Shown in pieces: positions 8,724 through 17,164 of a stretch of 64,000 bases of DNA. Source of the DNA: JACSRF01 sp963695505 (GTDB lineage Bacteria; Chloroflexota; Anaerolineae; Promineifilales; Promineifilaceae); assembly GCA_963695505.1 (NCBI GenBank), contig CAVOGX010000005.1:20276-84275 (forward strand). The letters run 5' to 3'. Position 1 is the first letter of the stretch, and each line of letters starts with the position of its first letter. Below the pieces are notes generated by a model. The model was given only the letters and a program-made list of their open reading frames with translations. It was not told the DNA's origin and did not search any database. The position numbers and the translations under genes are program-made.

Positions 8724-9035
8724 AGCAACTACACATACCTGGCGCGCGGTGGCAGCGGCGTTTGCGTTGTGGATATTAGCGACCCAAGTAACCCCATAGA
8801 GTTAGGCGCCTTCGATACCAGCGGGTGGTCACGCAGTACGGCCGTTTCTGGAAACCTCGTTTTTGTTGCCGATTGGACCAATGGCGTGACTGTGCTGGAT
8901 GCCACTGACCCCACCAACCCGGAATTTGTTACCCAATACCAGACCCCTGGATTTGCCCGAGATGTATTGGTGCGTGACGGGACCATTTACGTCGCTGACT
9001 ATCAGGGAGGAATACGGATTTTGGTGCTCAATTAA
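8724..9035 (+). pseudogene. LVIVD-repeat beta-propeller protein, 3' remnant
   Basis: The open frame from 8724 (after a TAA at 8721) encodes repeats of the LVIVD type: VVDISDPSNPIELG, VFVADWTNGVTVLDATDP and IYVADYQGGIRILVLN. These are single blades of a beta-propeller found in secreted Chloroflexota proteins. A whole propeller needs several more repeats, and nothing similar lies upstream because the operon terminator is immediately adjacent. There is no signal peptide and no credible ribosome binding site, so this is best read as the surviving 3' end of a lost gene. A GTG at 8769 could give an 88-residue product. Confidence 0.6.
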
Positions 9036-9061
9036 AAAAAGACCCCCTCGAAAAGAGGGGG
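9034..9061 (-). terminator. Terminator for the four-rhodanese lipoprotein gene
   Basis: CCCCCTC (9043-9049) and GAGGGGG (9055-9061) form a stem with a five-base loop. The run of seven A at 9034-9040 becomes a U tract on the minus strand, so it terminates leftward transcription from 10933-9098. Confidence 0.85.
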
Positions 9062-9097
9062 CCTTCATGGTTTATGGATGTTTGGGGGAAACGGCCG

Positions 9098-10933
9098 TTA
9101 CGGGGCTACATACTCTGCTACCGGATAACCAGCTTCAACCCAGCCGCCGAAACCGCCGCGCAGGCTGCGCACGTCACTGTAGCCATAGGACCAGAGAATG
9201 GTCATGGCAATGGTGGAGCGGTGACCGCTGCCACAATATATCACGATTGGCGCATCCAACTCAGCAGGCCACATATCCTGCATCGCCACAAACTCTTCCA
9301 GAGGCACCCAAATCAGGTTTTCTCCTTCAATAACGCCGTTTTCTTCAACCTCGTCCTGGCGGCGTACGTCAATCAAGATTAAGTCGGGATTTTCGCCTTG
9401 GGCCAGGAACAGGTCATCGGCCGTTATGGCGCCGAACCCTTCGGGTACAGCTTGAAGCATGGCCTGCATTTCCGCTACCAGCGCCGGGTCTGGTTCGGCC
9501 GCATTCAGTTCCACCAGCTCTGGGATTTCCCCTTCCGCTATGGGGTAACCAGCAGCCACCCAGCCACCAAAGCTGCCGCCCGTCAGGCCGCGCACGTCTT
9601 GCCAGCCTAATGCTTCTAGCGCGGTTAGGGCAATGGTGCAGCGCCAGCCGCTGCCGCAGTAGCTGACGATGGGGGTGTCAAAGCTGGGCAGGTATTGCAG
9701 GTTATCGGCAACTTGCCGCAGTGGAATGTTGACTGCCCCTTCGATCCAGCCGTTTTCTTCCAACTCGCCTGGCTCGCGTACGTCAAGCAAGAATGGTGGA
9801 GTGTCTTCTACCAGCAGCAGATTCAAATCGTCCACGCTGATGGTGTTGTAGCGTTCCATGCCGGCCAGGAAAGTGGTGAAGGCTGTGTCCAGGTCTGCTG
9901 CTTCAGCTACTGGTTCAGGCACACCTACAGCCGGGAAGCCGGCGGCCACCCATTCGCTAAAGCCGCCTTTCAGGCTGAGCACATCGGTGTAGCCATAGGT
10001 CCAGAGAATGGACATGGCGATGGTGGAACGGTGGCCGCTGCCGCAGTAAACGGCGATGGGCGCGTTCAGGTCTGCCGGCCAATCGGCGCGCATGGCAATC
10101 ATCTCTTCCAAAGGTACGAAAACCAGGTTCGGGGCATCCATGTACCCATTGTTTTCCACTTCGCCGGCTGTGCGGACGTCGATAACGATCAGGTCAGGGT
10201 TTTCGCCCAGGGCAAGATTTAAATCTTCGTTGCTAATACCGCCAAACCCTTCAGGCATGTTTGCCAGAGCTTCTTGCATGACGGCCACCAGTGCCGGGTC
10301 TGGTTCGGCGGCGTTTAGGGCCACCAGTTCGGGCAGTTCACCTTCTGCAATCGGATAACCTGCTTCCACCCAGCCGCCAAAGCTGCCACCTTTCAAGCCT
10401 TTTACGTCTTCCCAACCCAATGCTTCGAGCATAGTCAAGGCAATGGTGCAGCGCCAGCCGCTACCACAGTAGCTGACAATGGGGGTATCGAAGCTTGGCA
10501 GATACTCCAGGCTGTTGGCTAACTCGCTGAGTGGAATGTTGACGGCGCCTTCGATCCAGCCATTTTCTTCTAGTTCGCCCGGGTTCCGTACGTCTAACAA
10601 GAAGGGGGGATTTTCAACCAGAGCTTCGTTGAGAGCTTCAATACCGATGGTATTGTATGCCTCCATACTGGCCAAGAAGGGAGCATAGGCTGTGTCCAGG
10701 TCTTCGGCCGTAGCTACAGCGGGCTCTTCCATCGGTTCTGGGGTTGGTTCTGGCTCTTCTGTGGCCGGTTCTTCTACGGCTGGTTCTTCTACCGCCGGTT
10801 CCTCGGCTGGTTCTTCTACTACCGGTTCTTCGACGGCTGGTTCTTCTGCTGGCGTGTTGTTAGCTGTATTTCCGCCACAACCTACAATCAGAAGACCTAA
10901 AATGATGAGCAATATGAGTAAAAATTTTTTCAT
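9098..10933 (-). CDS. Secreted lipoprotein with four tandem rhodanese domains
   Basis: 611 residues. The N-terminus MKKFLLILLIILGLLIVGCG is a lipoprotein signal with the lipobox Cys at residue 19, followed by a Glu/Pro/Val-rich linker to about residue 80. Four rhodanese domains follow with intact active loops, alternating CGSGWRCT and CGSGHRST (domains 1 and 3, 2 and 4). The alternation shows that a two-domain unit was duplicated. Each has the LLDVRNPGE/VIDVR entry motif and a terminal GGxxxWVxAGYP. All four catalytic cysteines are present, so each domain could carry a persulfide outside the cell membrane. The preceding operon on the opposite strand encodes sulfur transporters, and a dodecaheme lipoprotein lies directly upstream on the same strand; a role in handling extracellular sulfane sulfur is inferred. 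Confidence 0.92.
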   Translation of the reverse strand: MKKFLLILLIILGLLIVGCGGNTANNTPAEEPAVEEPVVEEPAEEPAVEEPAVEEPATEEPEPTPEPMEEPAVATAEDLDTAYAPFLASMEAYNTIGIEALNEALVENPPFLLDVRNPGELEENGWIEGAVNIPLSELANSLEYLPSFDTPIVSYCGSGWRCTIALTMLEALGWEDVKGLKGGSFGGWVEAGYPIAEGELPELVALNAAEPDPALVAVMQEALANMPEGFGGISNEDLNLALGENPDLIVIDVRTAGEVENNGYMDAPNLVFVPLEEMIAMRADWPADLNAPIAVYCGSGHRSTIAMSILWTYGYTDVLSLKGGFSEWVAAGFPAVGVPEPVAEAADLDTAFTTFLAGMERYNTISVDDLNLLLVEDTPPFLLDVREPGELEENGWIEGAVNIPLRQVADNLQYLPSFDTPIVSYCGSGWRCTIALTALEALGWQDVRGLTGGSFGGWVAAGYPIAEGEIPELVELNAAEPDPALVAEMQAMLQAVPEGFGAITADDLFLAQGENPDLILIDVRRQDEVEENGVIEGENLIWVPLEEFVAMQDMWPAELDAPIVIYCGSGHRSTIAMTILWSYGYSDVRSLRGGFGGWVEAGYPVAEYVAP

Positions 10934-10993
10934 TCTTTTCTCTCCTCTATGAGAAATTTATTTTGCAGAGTGGGTTTTTATTCCCCTTGACTC

Positions 10994-12577
10994 TTATGGT
11001 TGATTTGCAGTGTCAGTAATAACTTCACTGCTAGTTATCACAGGAGTGGAACTAATCTCTGGCTCGTTGAGTTGATTGAGCAGCGATTCCAAATCTGGAT
11101 AGGTCTGTTTTACGCTAATGGGTATCTGTTCTACGATAACGGACAAATTGGCGTCAATTTCTTCTGGGGCCACTTTGTCAATGGTCAAGAACAGGTCAGC
11201 ATTGCCGTGGCAGGCGTAGCAGGTTTCCGTTTGCGGCGTATTGCGCTGAATGTTGTGCGGTGTTGCGTAAGCCCAAGTTGGTAAGGCTTCAAAATTGGGC
11301 AGCAAATTATCGCCGTAAAACGAGAAGCTATCTTTGGCGACAGGGATGTGGCGCAATGTGACATATTCATAGGGTCTGTCATATGATTGGCGTGGGTTCT
11401 TGCCAATGATGAAGGTCATGTAAGTTGCGTCAGTGGCGTAGAATGGATTCCCTGTGATTTCACTGATGGCTACGTGACAACCGTCGCAGCTTGAATAGGC
11501 GACCGAGTGGCATACCTGGCAGCTCAGGTCTCCGGCGTGTTGTTGGTGCATCAGAATGTCGTCTTGGCCGGTGGCTACAGTGACGTGACATGCCTCACAG
11601 CTTGGGTTTTGTACGCCGGCGTACCGATGATCGGGCGGTACAGGCATATTGGCCTCTGGCCCCTCATGACATTCTTGACAATTGTCCGGTTGGCCGTGCA
11701 TTTCATTACCAGTATGACAATCTACGCAGGTCATACGCCCCTGGCGGAAGTGCACATCAGCCATGAGCCCTTCGTGTTTCCCCAGGTATTCATTGCCAAC
11801 GCGGCTGCCATGGCAGGCGGTACAGTTACGGGTCATCGATGGTGTTTTATTGAAATTGTGCCCATCGATGAGGCCGCCACCGACCAGGTTGGGTTGGCTA
11901 ACGTGGCATTCACCGCATGTCGCATGGCAAGAACTGCAGTGGTTGTTGAACATGCCTTCTAGCTCTGGATGGTTGGCTGGGGCGCTTCGTGCATCGAGAA
12001 CTGTCCAGTAACCAGCCAGGTTTGTGTGCAGATTGACGTCGTTATGCTCAACAATGTTGGGATGGCAACTCCCACACGATGACTCCGGGTCTCTACTAGG
12101 ATTTTCGACGAGGCCAGTATGGGCTTCTGCTTTGTCGGATGATTGGATACCACCGTGACACTCAACACAGCTAATTTGCCCATGTACGGTGTCGGGGTAG
12201 TTTTCGCTGTTGACGAGGACTTTTTCCCAAGGCTCCAACGGAGCCACCTCGCCTCCTCAACCCTCACCTTCGTTTTCGTTGATGACTTCTTCCTCAGGGT
12301 CTGCCGTGGCTATGAGCTGTTCTTTGTCGATGTGGCAGGCTAAGCATTCATCAATGGCCGTTTCTTGGGCGAGGGTATCTGCGGTCTGGACCAGGTTTTC
12401 GGTGCTAACGGTGGAAACGGCCGGCTCCAACTCTGCGGTTTCCACTGGAGCCAATTCTACAACTTCATTCATTGTTGTAGTTTCTGCCTGACAACCTACC
12501 GCCACCACAAAAACCAAAATCAGAACCGCGAACACGCATATATTTGCTATTAATGATGTCCCTCTAGCGTTCTTCAA
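10994..12577 (-). CDS. Dodecaheme c-type cytochrome lipoprotein with an in-frame TGA
   Basis: The start is TTG 12577 behind AAGGAG. The signal ends AVGC, a lipobox. The first part carries one heme motif (CLACH); an in-frame TGA at 12257-12259 interrupts the acidic linker. The same frame then continues for 417 residues with eleven more motifs (CVECH, CGSCH, CSSCH, CGECH, CTACH, CVDCH, CQECH, CEACH, CQVCH, CDGCH, CYACH), twelve in all. The downstream portion has no signal peptide of its own and could not be exported or hemylated alone, so this is one gene with a nonsense change or a base error. Likely a surface-anchored electron carrier. It is divergent from the LysR gene, and its C-terminus faces the four-rhodanese lipoprotein gene. 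Confidence 0.75.
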
Positions 12578-12682
12578 CGGTCTTCTCCTTATCAAACAAA
12601 AATTCAAAATAACTACACAGATACAATTAAAGCGGAACCAACGTCATATAAATAGTAATGATAATCATGGTTAATCTGTGAA

Positions 12683-12695
12683 AATAGTCACTATT
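12683..12695. promoter_or_regulatory. Inverted repeat AATAGT-C-ACTATT in the divergent cytochrome/LysR region
   Basis: A perfect 6-bp inverted repeat with a one-base centre lies in the 288-bp AT-rich gap between the leftward dodecaheme gene and the rightward LysR gene. LysR-type regulators usually bind partly palindromic sites in exactly this position to control themselves and the divergent target. The sequence TAGGTTTTG also appears twice in the gap, near 12748 and 12817. The link to the LysR protein is inferred from position only. Confidence 0.35.
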
Positions 12696-12865
12696 CAGTA
12701 TAACTAACGCTGTGGTTTAATCAATACAAACACAAGGTTTTACTTATAGGTTTTGCTTTTTAACAGGTATAAGCAAAAGCAATAGTTTTGTAGCTGTATA
12801 CCATTGAGTTGCTAATAGGTTTTGTTACAATATTCACAAAAGAACGCAAAGGGGTTGCAAGGTTT

Positions 12866-13774
12866 ATGCTTGATGCACACCAACTCAATGTATTTTTGAT
12901 GGCGGCGGAAACATTAAATTTCACGCAGGCTGCCGCACGCCTACACATGTCCCAACCAAGCGTGAGTCAGCATATTTTTTCGTTAGAGCAGCACTTTGAA
13001 CAGCCTCTTTTCATTCGCTCGGGTCGAAATATACAGCTTTCAGATGCTGGCGCTGCTCTTGTTCCCTTGGCCAGAGAATTGGTTAATCGTTCTGTCCATA
13101 TTGAAGAAGTTATGAAATCCTTAGAAGGTGAGGTGCATGGCCATCTGCTCGTAGGTTGCAGCACTACGCCTGGCAAATACGTTTTGCCGCACCTTTTGGC
13201 CCACTTCCATCGCCTTTATCCAAAAGTGACCCTTTCTTGTCATGTAGCCAGTCAGCAGCAGTCTTTAGAGATGGTATGTGAAGACCAGGTTCATTTCGCC
13301 CTTTTAAGCAACCTCGAGAGTGCCTGCAAGGGCGTTGAACTGTTGGAATTTATGGATGACAAAATTTTGCTCATAGCCCCCCTTAACCATCCCTGGGCTA
13401 CGAGAGCGGAAATTGAACCTGAAGAACTTTATACTGCGGATTTCATCCTGCGCGAGGAAGGCTCAGGAACACAAACGGCCGTTCAGACTAGTTTGGCAAA
13501 CCTCGGCATAGATGTTGATCAATTAGAGAAGCTGCTTGAATTAGGAAACTCCGAGGCGATAGCTATTGCCGTGCAGGAAGGCCTGGGATTAGGCTTTGTT
13601 TCTGAAATAGTTGTGGATAGATTGGTCAAAGATCGCGTGGCACCTATAAAAGTGATGGGGCTAGATATCACAAGAAAAATATTCATAAGCCGAAACATTC
13701 GCCGTCCAGCCACCACTGCGCAGAAGGTTTTTTGGGAGTTCATCAATAATGTAAATATTGACTATTATGAATAG
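12866..13774 (+). CDS. LysR family transcriptional regulator
   Basis: About 302 residues. The N-terminal helix-turn-helix reads LNFTQAAARLHMSQPSVSQH, the standard LysR DNA-binding unit, followed by a linker helix. A periplasmic-binding-protein-like effector domain begins near residue 90 (GHLLVGCSTTPGKYVLP). It most resembles the CysB/CbbR/CysL branch, members of which sense sulfur or carbon metabolites; the ligand here is unknown. ATG 12866 fits the protein family start; an earlier in-frame start at 12809 adds 19 residues without family resemblance. It is divergent from the dodecaheme lipoprotein, and its 3' end runs up to the octaheme/FeS/NrfD operon with about 50 bases between, so it is the likely controller of one or both. 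Confidence 0.9.
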   Translation: MLDAHQLNVFLMAAETLNFTQAAARLHMSQPSVSQHIFSLEQHFEQPLFIRSGRNIQLSDAGAALVPLARELVNRSVHIEEVMKSLEGEVHGHLLVGCSTTPGKYVLPHLLAHFHRLYPKVTLSCHVASQQQSLEMVCEDQVHFALLSNLESACKGVELLEFMDDKILLIAPLNHPWATRAEIEPEELYTADFILREEGSGTQTAVQTSLANLGIDVDQLEKLLELGNSEAIAIAVQEGLGLGFVSEIVVDRLVKDRVAPIKVMGLDITRKIFISRNIRRPATTAQKVFWEFINNVNIDYYE

Positions 13775-13820
13775 CAAGGATAATTTCGAGAAGATGAAGG
13801 AAAGCAAAGAGGTTAAGGCA

Positions 13821-14855
13821 ATGAAAAATAGCGTATATCGAAAATCGGTTGTTTGGCCGCTCTTCAGCGGCCTCTTCGTGGGTTTGCTCAGTCTGGTTCT
13901 CACAGTTAAGTTTGTTGCTGCTTCGCCCAGCTTGCAAACAGAGGGTGAGGAAGAGTCACCTGCAGAAGTTCTTAATTCACAATCCTGCCAGGAATGCCAT
14001 CTCGACGTGACCAATCACTGGCAGGATAGCCCGCATGCCCATGCCTATGATGATCCCTACTTTCAGGAGAGGTGGGTAGCTCTAGGTGAGCCAGGGGAAT
14101 GCTTGACTTGCCACACAACAAATTTCCAGCCAGCTTTGGGAGAGTTTGACGAAGAAGGAATCTCTTGCGAGGCGTGCCATGGTCAGGTAACCGCAGATCA
14201 TCCCCCGGCAACAGTACCAATCAAAGCAGACACAGAGTATTGTGGCACATGTCATACAACAACGTTAGGTGAGTGGCGGCAGACAGGCCATGCTACGGCC
14301 GATGTTGGGTGTAATGACTGCCATGATCCTCATAGCCAGGGAGCTCTGTTTGAGGTAGCCGATGATATGTGTATTAATTGTCATCAAGATTCGATGGAGA
14401 AATACCTTGAAGATCTGCACGTGACTAAAGGTATTGGCTGTGTGGATTGTCACGCCTTGGTTATTCCGCCAGATCCTATCCCCGATGATGGCATTGTACC
14501 GACCGGACATGCTTTTAATATTACTCCTGCGACCTGTGTGGCTTGCCATACAGATGCACTTCATGCTGGTTTCTCTTTGCCGGGCTGGGAGGATGGGGCT
14601 CGGGTAGCGAATGGAAATGGTGAACCCATAGATTTACCTGGCGCTATTGGAGAAAATGCTGACGAAGAACCAGAAGAAGAAACCGGCACGCTCTCCCTGG
14701 AGCAGCAAGTTCAAGCGCTCGAGGCAGCCCTTGCCAGCCAAGGCGTAACACAGATTTTTCAAGGGGGTATTGTGGGCCTTGTATTAGGCGGCACAACCGC
14801 TTGGTTTGTGTCTCAAAATATTCGGGCTGGAAGGCGTGAGGAGGAGGAGAAGTAA
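13821..14855 (+). CDS. Membrane-anchored octaheme c-type cytochrome
   Basis: About 344 residues. An N-terminal signal/anchor (VVWPLFSGLFVGLLSLVLTV) is followed by eight CXXCH motifs: CQECH, CLTCH, CEACH, CGTCH, CNDCH, CINCH, CVDCH and CVACH. A short coiled segment (LEQQVQALEAALA) and a C-terminal membrane helix (about residues 305-328) follow, ending in a basic/acidic tail. The heme domain therefore faces outward, tethered at one or both ends. ATG 13821 behind AGAGGTTAAGGCA is chosen over upstream in-frame ATGs that overlap the LysR gene. Its stop overlaps the start of the ferredoxin gene (TAATG), indicating tight coupling. With the two following genes it forms a c-heme/FeS/NrfD module, the layout seen in Mcc, Nrf and Qrc-type complexes. 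Confidence 0.9.
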   Translation: MKNSVYRKSVVWPLFSGLFVGLLSLVLTVKFVAASPSLQTEGEEESPAEVLNSQSCQECHLDVTNHWQDSPHAHAYDDPYFQERWVALGEPGECLTCHTTNFQPALGEFDEEGISCEACHGQVTADHPPATVPIKADTEYCGTCHTTTLGEWRQTGHATADVGCNDCHDPHSQGALFEVADDMCINCHQDSMEKYLEDLHVTKGIGCVDCHALVIPPDPIPDDGIVPTGHAFNITPATCVACHTDALHAGFSLPGWEDGARVANGNGEPIDLPGAIGENADEEPEEETGTLSLEQQVQALEAALASQGVTQIFQGGIVGLVLGGTTAWFVSQNIRAGRREEEEK

Positions 14856-15682
14856 TGACTGAAAAGGCAAATAATAAATCTGAAAGCAAGACTCCATTAC
14901 TAACCCGTCGCGATGCCTTAAAGATTGGAGGCGCAACTGGAGCGACCGTGCTCTTGTCGCAGGCGATTCTTCTAGGGCCGTGGTCTCCAGATGCAATTCA
15001 AGGTTTAAATCGAGAGGGTGAAGCCAGTGCTGATTACGAGTGGCACATGGGGATTGATTTAGATAAATGCATAGGTTGCCACTATTGTGTATGGGCTTGT
15101 CAGGCGACGAATGATGTGCCACGCGATGATATGCGCTGGAATGTGGGGTTTCCTGAACGCACAGACAATGGTATAGACTTTTTTATGACACGGCCGTGTC
15201 TCCATTGTCAGGAAGCTCCTTGTGTGAAGGTATGCCCCGTAGGCGCGACCTGGGTACGTGAAGATGGCATTGTGGCCATGGATTATGATCGCTGCATTGG
15301 CTGCCGGTATTGTGAGGTTGCTTGCCCCTACGATGTACGTCGATTCAATTGGGATGTGGTTGAGGATGAAAACTCATATAGCCCAACTTGGGGAAACCCA
15401 GAAGTTGAGAGACGGGCAAGAGGCGTTATCGAAAAGTGCACGTTCTGTGTTCATCGAGTTGATCGCGGGTTAGCAAATGGCTTGACGCCTGGTGTGGACC
15501 AACAGGCAACCCCGGCATGCGTCGTGGTTTGCCCTGTAAATGCGCGGGTGTTTGGCGACGTAAAAGACCCAGAAAGCCCAATTTCCAGGTTCCTTCAGGA
15601 AAACGAGACATTTCGGTTACGAGAAGATTTTGGGACGGAACCAAAGGTGCATTATGTACGGCCGTCCCGAGAGGAGGCCTAA
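14855..15682 (+). CDS. Exported 4Fe-4S ferredoxin subunit (HybA/DsrO/PsrB-like)
   Basis: 275 residues. The N-terminus contains TRRDALKIGG followed by a hydrophobic stretch, a twin-arginine signal, so the folded iron-sulfur protein is exported. Cysteine clusters for four 4Fe-4S centres are visible: CIGCHYCVWAC, then PCLHCQEAPCVKVCPVGA, then CIGCRYCEVACPYD, and later KCTFCVHR with CVVVCPVNA. This is the pattern of PsrB/HybA/DsrO/MccC proteins, which link a membrane quinone subunit to a periplasmic redox partner. It starts within the stop codon of the octaheme gene and is followed after two bases by the NrfD subunit. No molybdopterin catalytic subunit is encoded nearby, so the octaheme cytochrome is the probable partner. 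Confidence 0.93.
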   Translation: MTEKANNKSESKTPLLTRRDALKIGGATGATVLLSQAILLGPWSPDAIQGLNREGEASADYEWHMGIDLDKCIGCHYCVWACQATNDVPRDDMRWNVGFPERTDNGIDFFMTRPCLHCQEAPCVKVCPVGATWVREDGIVAMDYDRCIGCRYCEVACPYDVRRFNWDVVEDENSYSPTWGNPEVERRARGVIEKCTFCVHRVDRGLANGLTPGVDQQATPACVVVCPVNARVFGDVKDPESPISRFLQENETFRLREDFGTEPKVHYVRPSREEA

Positions 15683-15684
15683 TT

Positions 15685-16920
15685 ATGGCTACCAATCAAG
15701 TTATTACACAACCCTCTTCCCAGAGTAATTTACCCTTACGGCTGTGGTATGCATTGCTGCTGGCCATGATAGGTGTTGGACTTGTCGGCATTTACCAGGT
15801 TCTCTGGAATGGCCTTGTCGTTACCAATCTGAATGACCGTGTTCCCTGGGGCTTGTGGATCACCCACGACCTTTCTGCCATCGGTTTAGGTGCAGGAGCA
15901 TTTACTTTTTCTGCAGTGGTCTATCTTTTTCGCATTAAACGATTTGAGCCTATCGCCAGGGCTGCCGTGTTTGTAGGTTTCCTCGGCTACACCTCGGCAA
16001 TGCTGGCTCTGGCCATGGACATTGGCCGCCCCGATCGCTTTTGGCACCCACTCGTATATTGGAACGTTCACTCTGTTCTTTGGGAAATTACACTGTGCGT
16101 CATTTTGTATTCAACAGTGTTGGTAATTGAGTTTTTACCAATTTTGTTTGAAAGCCCATTATTTTCCAGGTGGCCCAGACTTCGTGCTTTTGGCCACAAA
16201 CTCCACCGACTGACCCCCGTTATGGCTGTTATTGGCCTGGGCCTCTCTCTGCTGCACCAGTCCTCCTTAGGCGCTACCTATGGTGTGCTTACAGGTCGTG
16301 AAATATGGTTCAAGCCTTCTATGCCAGTTCTATTCATCTTATCGGCCGTAGCTGGCGGTGTATCCCTGACGCTCCTGGCCACCATGATAGTATGGAAGCT
16401 GACGGGACGAGAGGTGATTGACAAATTTTTACGCCGCGACATTGCTCGCCTTGCTGCCGGTGCCTTACTTGCTTATCTTTACCTCAAAATTTGGGATTGG
16501 GCAGCCACATCATACTATAGCCATGCACCCGGAACGGCCGATGCCTTGGCGCGCCTCTCGGCAACGACCCCTTATACACGTTCCTTTTGGTTAATTGAGG
16601 TGTTTCTAGGGGGTGTTGTCCCTGTGGTGATTCTGCTGAACCGCCCATTACGCCGCCGTCATGGGGTCTTTATGATAGGTTTAGCATTTGCAGTCTTTGG
16701 CGTGATTGTAAATCGCTGGAATGTAACTTTATCCGGTTTAATAGTTCCCCCTCAATGGTCGCCCGGAGTATTAGGGAATATTGTTGCTGCCGCTTATATT
16801 CCATCTTGGACAGAAGTATCTGTGTCGCTTGGTATTTTAGGCTATTCGCTATTGGCTTTCACTCTTGGGGTGCGGCACTTACCAATCTATCCAGAATCGG
16901 ATTCTGAACACCATTCCTAA
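15685..16920 (+). CDS. NrfD/PsrC (HybB-like) quinone-interacting membrane subunit
   Basis: About 411 residues with nine to ten membrane helices. The family motifs LNDRVPWGLWITHDL near residue 50, LAMDIGRPDRFWHPL near 110, and a late RWNVTLSGLI stretch mark the HybB/DsrP branch of the NrfD family. These proteins bind menaquinol at the outer face and pass electrons to the partner FeS subunit. The start is ATG 15685, two bases after the ferredoxin stop and preceded by GAGGAGG; upstream in-frame codons belong to the overlapping ferredoxin gene. It is the third gene of the octaheme/FeS/NrfD operon and is followed by a strong terminator, so the complex appears complete with three subunits. Confidence 0.93.
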   Translation: MATNQVITQPSSQSNLPLRLWYALLLAMIGVGLVGIYQVLWNGLVVTNLNDRVPWGLWITHDLSAIGLGAGAFTFSAVVYLFRIKRFEPIARAAVFVGFLGYTSAMLALAMDIGRPDRFWHPLVYWNVHSVLWEITLCVILYSTVLVIEFLPILFESPLFSRWPRLRAFGHKLHRLTPVMAVIGLGLSLLHQSSLGATYGVLTGREIWFKPSMPVLFILSAVAGGVSLTLLATMIVWKLTGREVIDKFLRRDIARLAAGALLAYLYLKIWDWAATSYYSHAPGTADALARLSATTPYTRSFWLIEVFLGGVVPVVILLNRPLRRRHGVFMIGLAFAVFGVIVNRWNVTLSGLIVPPQWSPGVLGNIVAAAYIPSWTEVSVSLGILGYSLLAFTLGVRHLPIYPESDSEHHS

Positions 16921-16941
16921 AAAACCGTGTCATATTTCCTG

Positions 16942-16973
16942 AAAAAGCCCAGACTTTTTGATGGGCTTTTTTT
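16942..16973 (+). terminator. Rho-independent terminator after the NrfD operon
   Basis: AAAAAGCCCA (16942-16951) pairs with TGGGCTTTTT (16962-16971), followed by further T. Ten-base stem, ten-base loop. Confidence 0.9.
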
Positions 16974-17023
16974 ATTCAATAAATGGCACTTTACGTAAAT
17001 GATGACAAAAATTTCTTAAATCC

Positions 17024-17077
17024 ATGACAAATGTCATCTATTTTTGTTGAGATCATAAGCCAGAAATACGCTATACT
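17024..17077 (+). promoter_or_regulatory. ATGACA-AA-TGTCAT palindrome and probable promoter of the first decaheme gene
   Basis: ATGACAAATGTCAT at 17024-17037 is a perfect inverted repeat of the same form as at 2020-2033. Just downstream are TTGAGA (17047-17052) and TATACT (17072-17077) with a 19-base spacer, slightly long for a sigma-70 promoter. The palindrome would lie immediately upstream of the -35 element, a usual activator position. The gene begins at 17165. Confidence 0.4.
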
Positions 17078-17164
17078 TACTTAGAAATTTTTAATCTTTT
17101 AAACTCTAAGACAAGAAAATCTGGCCATTGGGGAGAGTTGTAAGGAAAAAAAGGAGATTGACTT

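Noticed and set aside
8769..9035. Complete small LVIVD gene with GTG start
   Set aside because: The protein frame continues upstream of the GTG with matching repeat residues and has no signal peptide or ribosome site, so a truncated remnant is more likely.
10692..10952. Ser/Gly-rich open frame on the plus strand
   Set aside because: It is the reverse complement of the Glu/Pro linker of the four-rhodanese lipoprotein.
6563..12259. TGA recoded as Trp or selenocysteine
   Set aside because: Several intact genes end in TGA at natural protein ends, and no selenocysteine-type context or insertion hairpin is evident, so recoding is not supported.
16021..16920. Presence of a molybdopterin catalytic subunit gene with the FeS/NrfD pair
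   Set aside because: No such gene is present on either strand near the operon; the adjacent genes are LysR, octaheme cytochrome and decaheme cytochrome.
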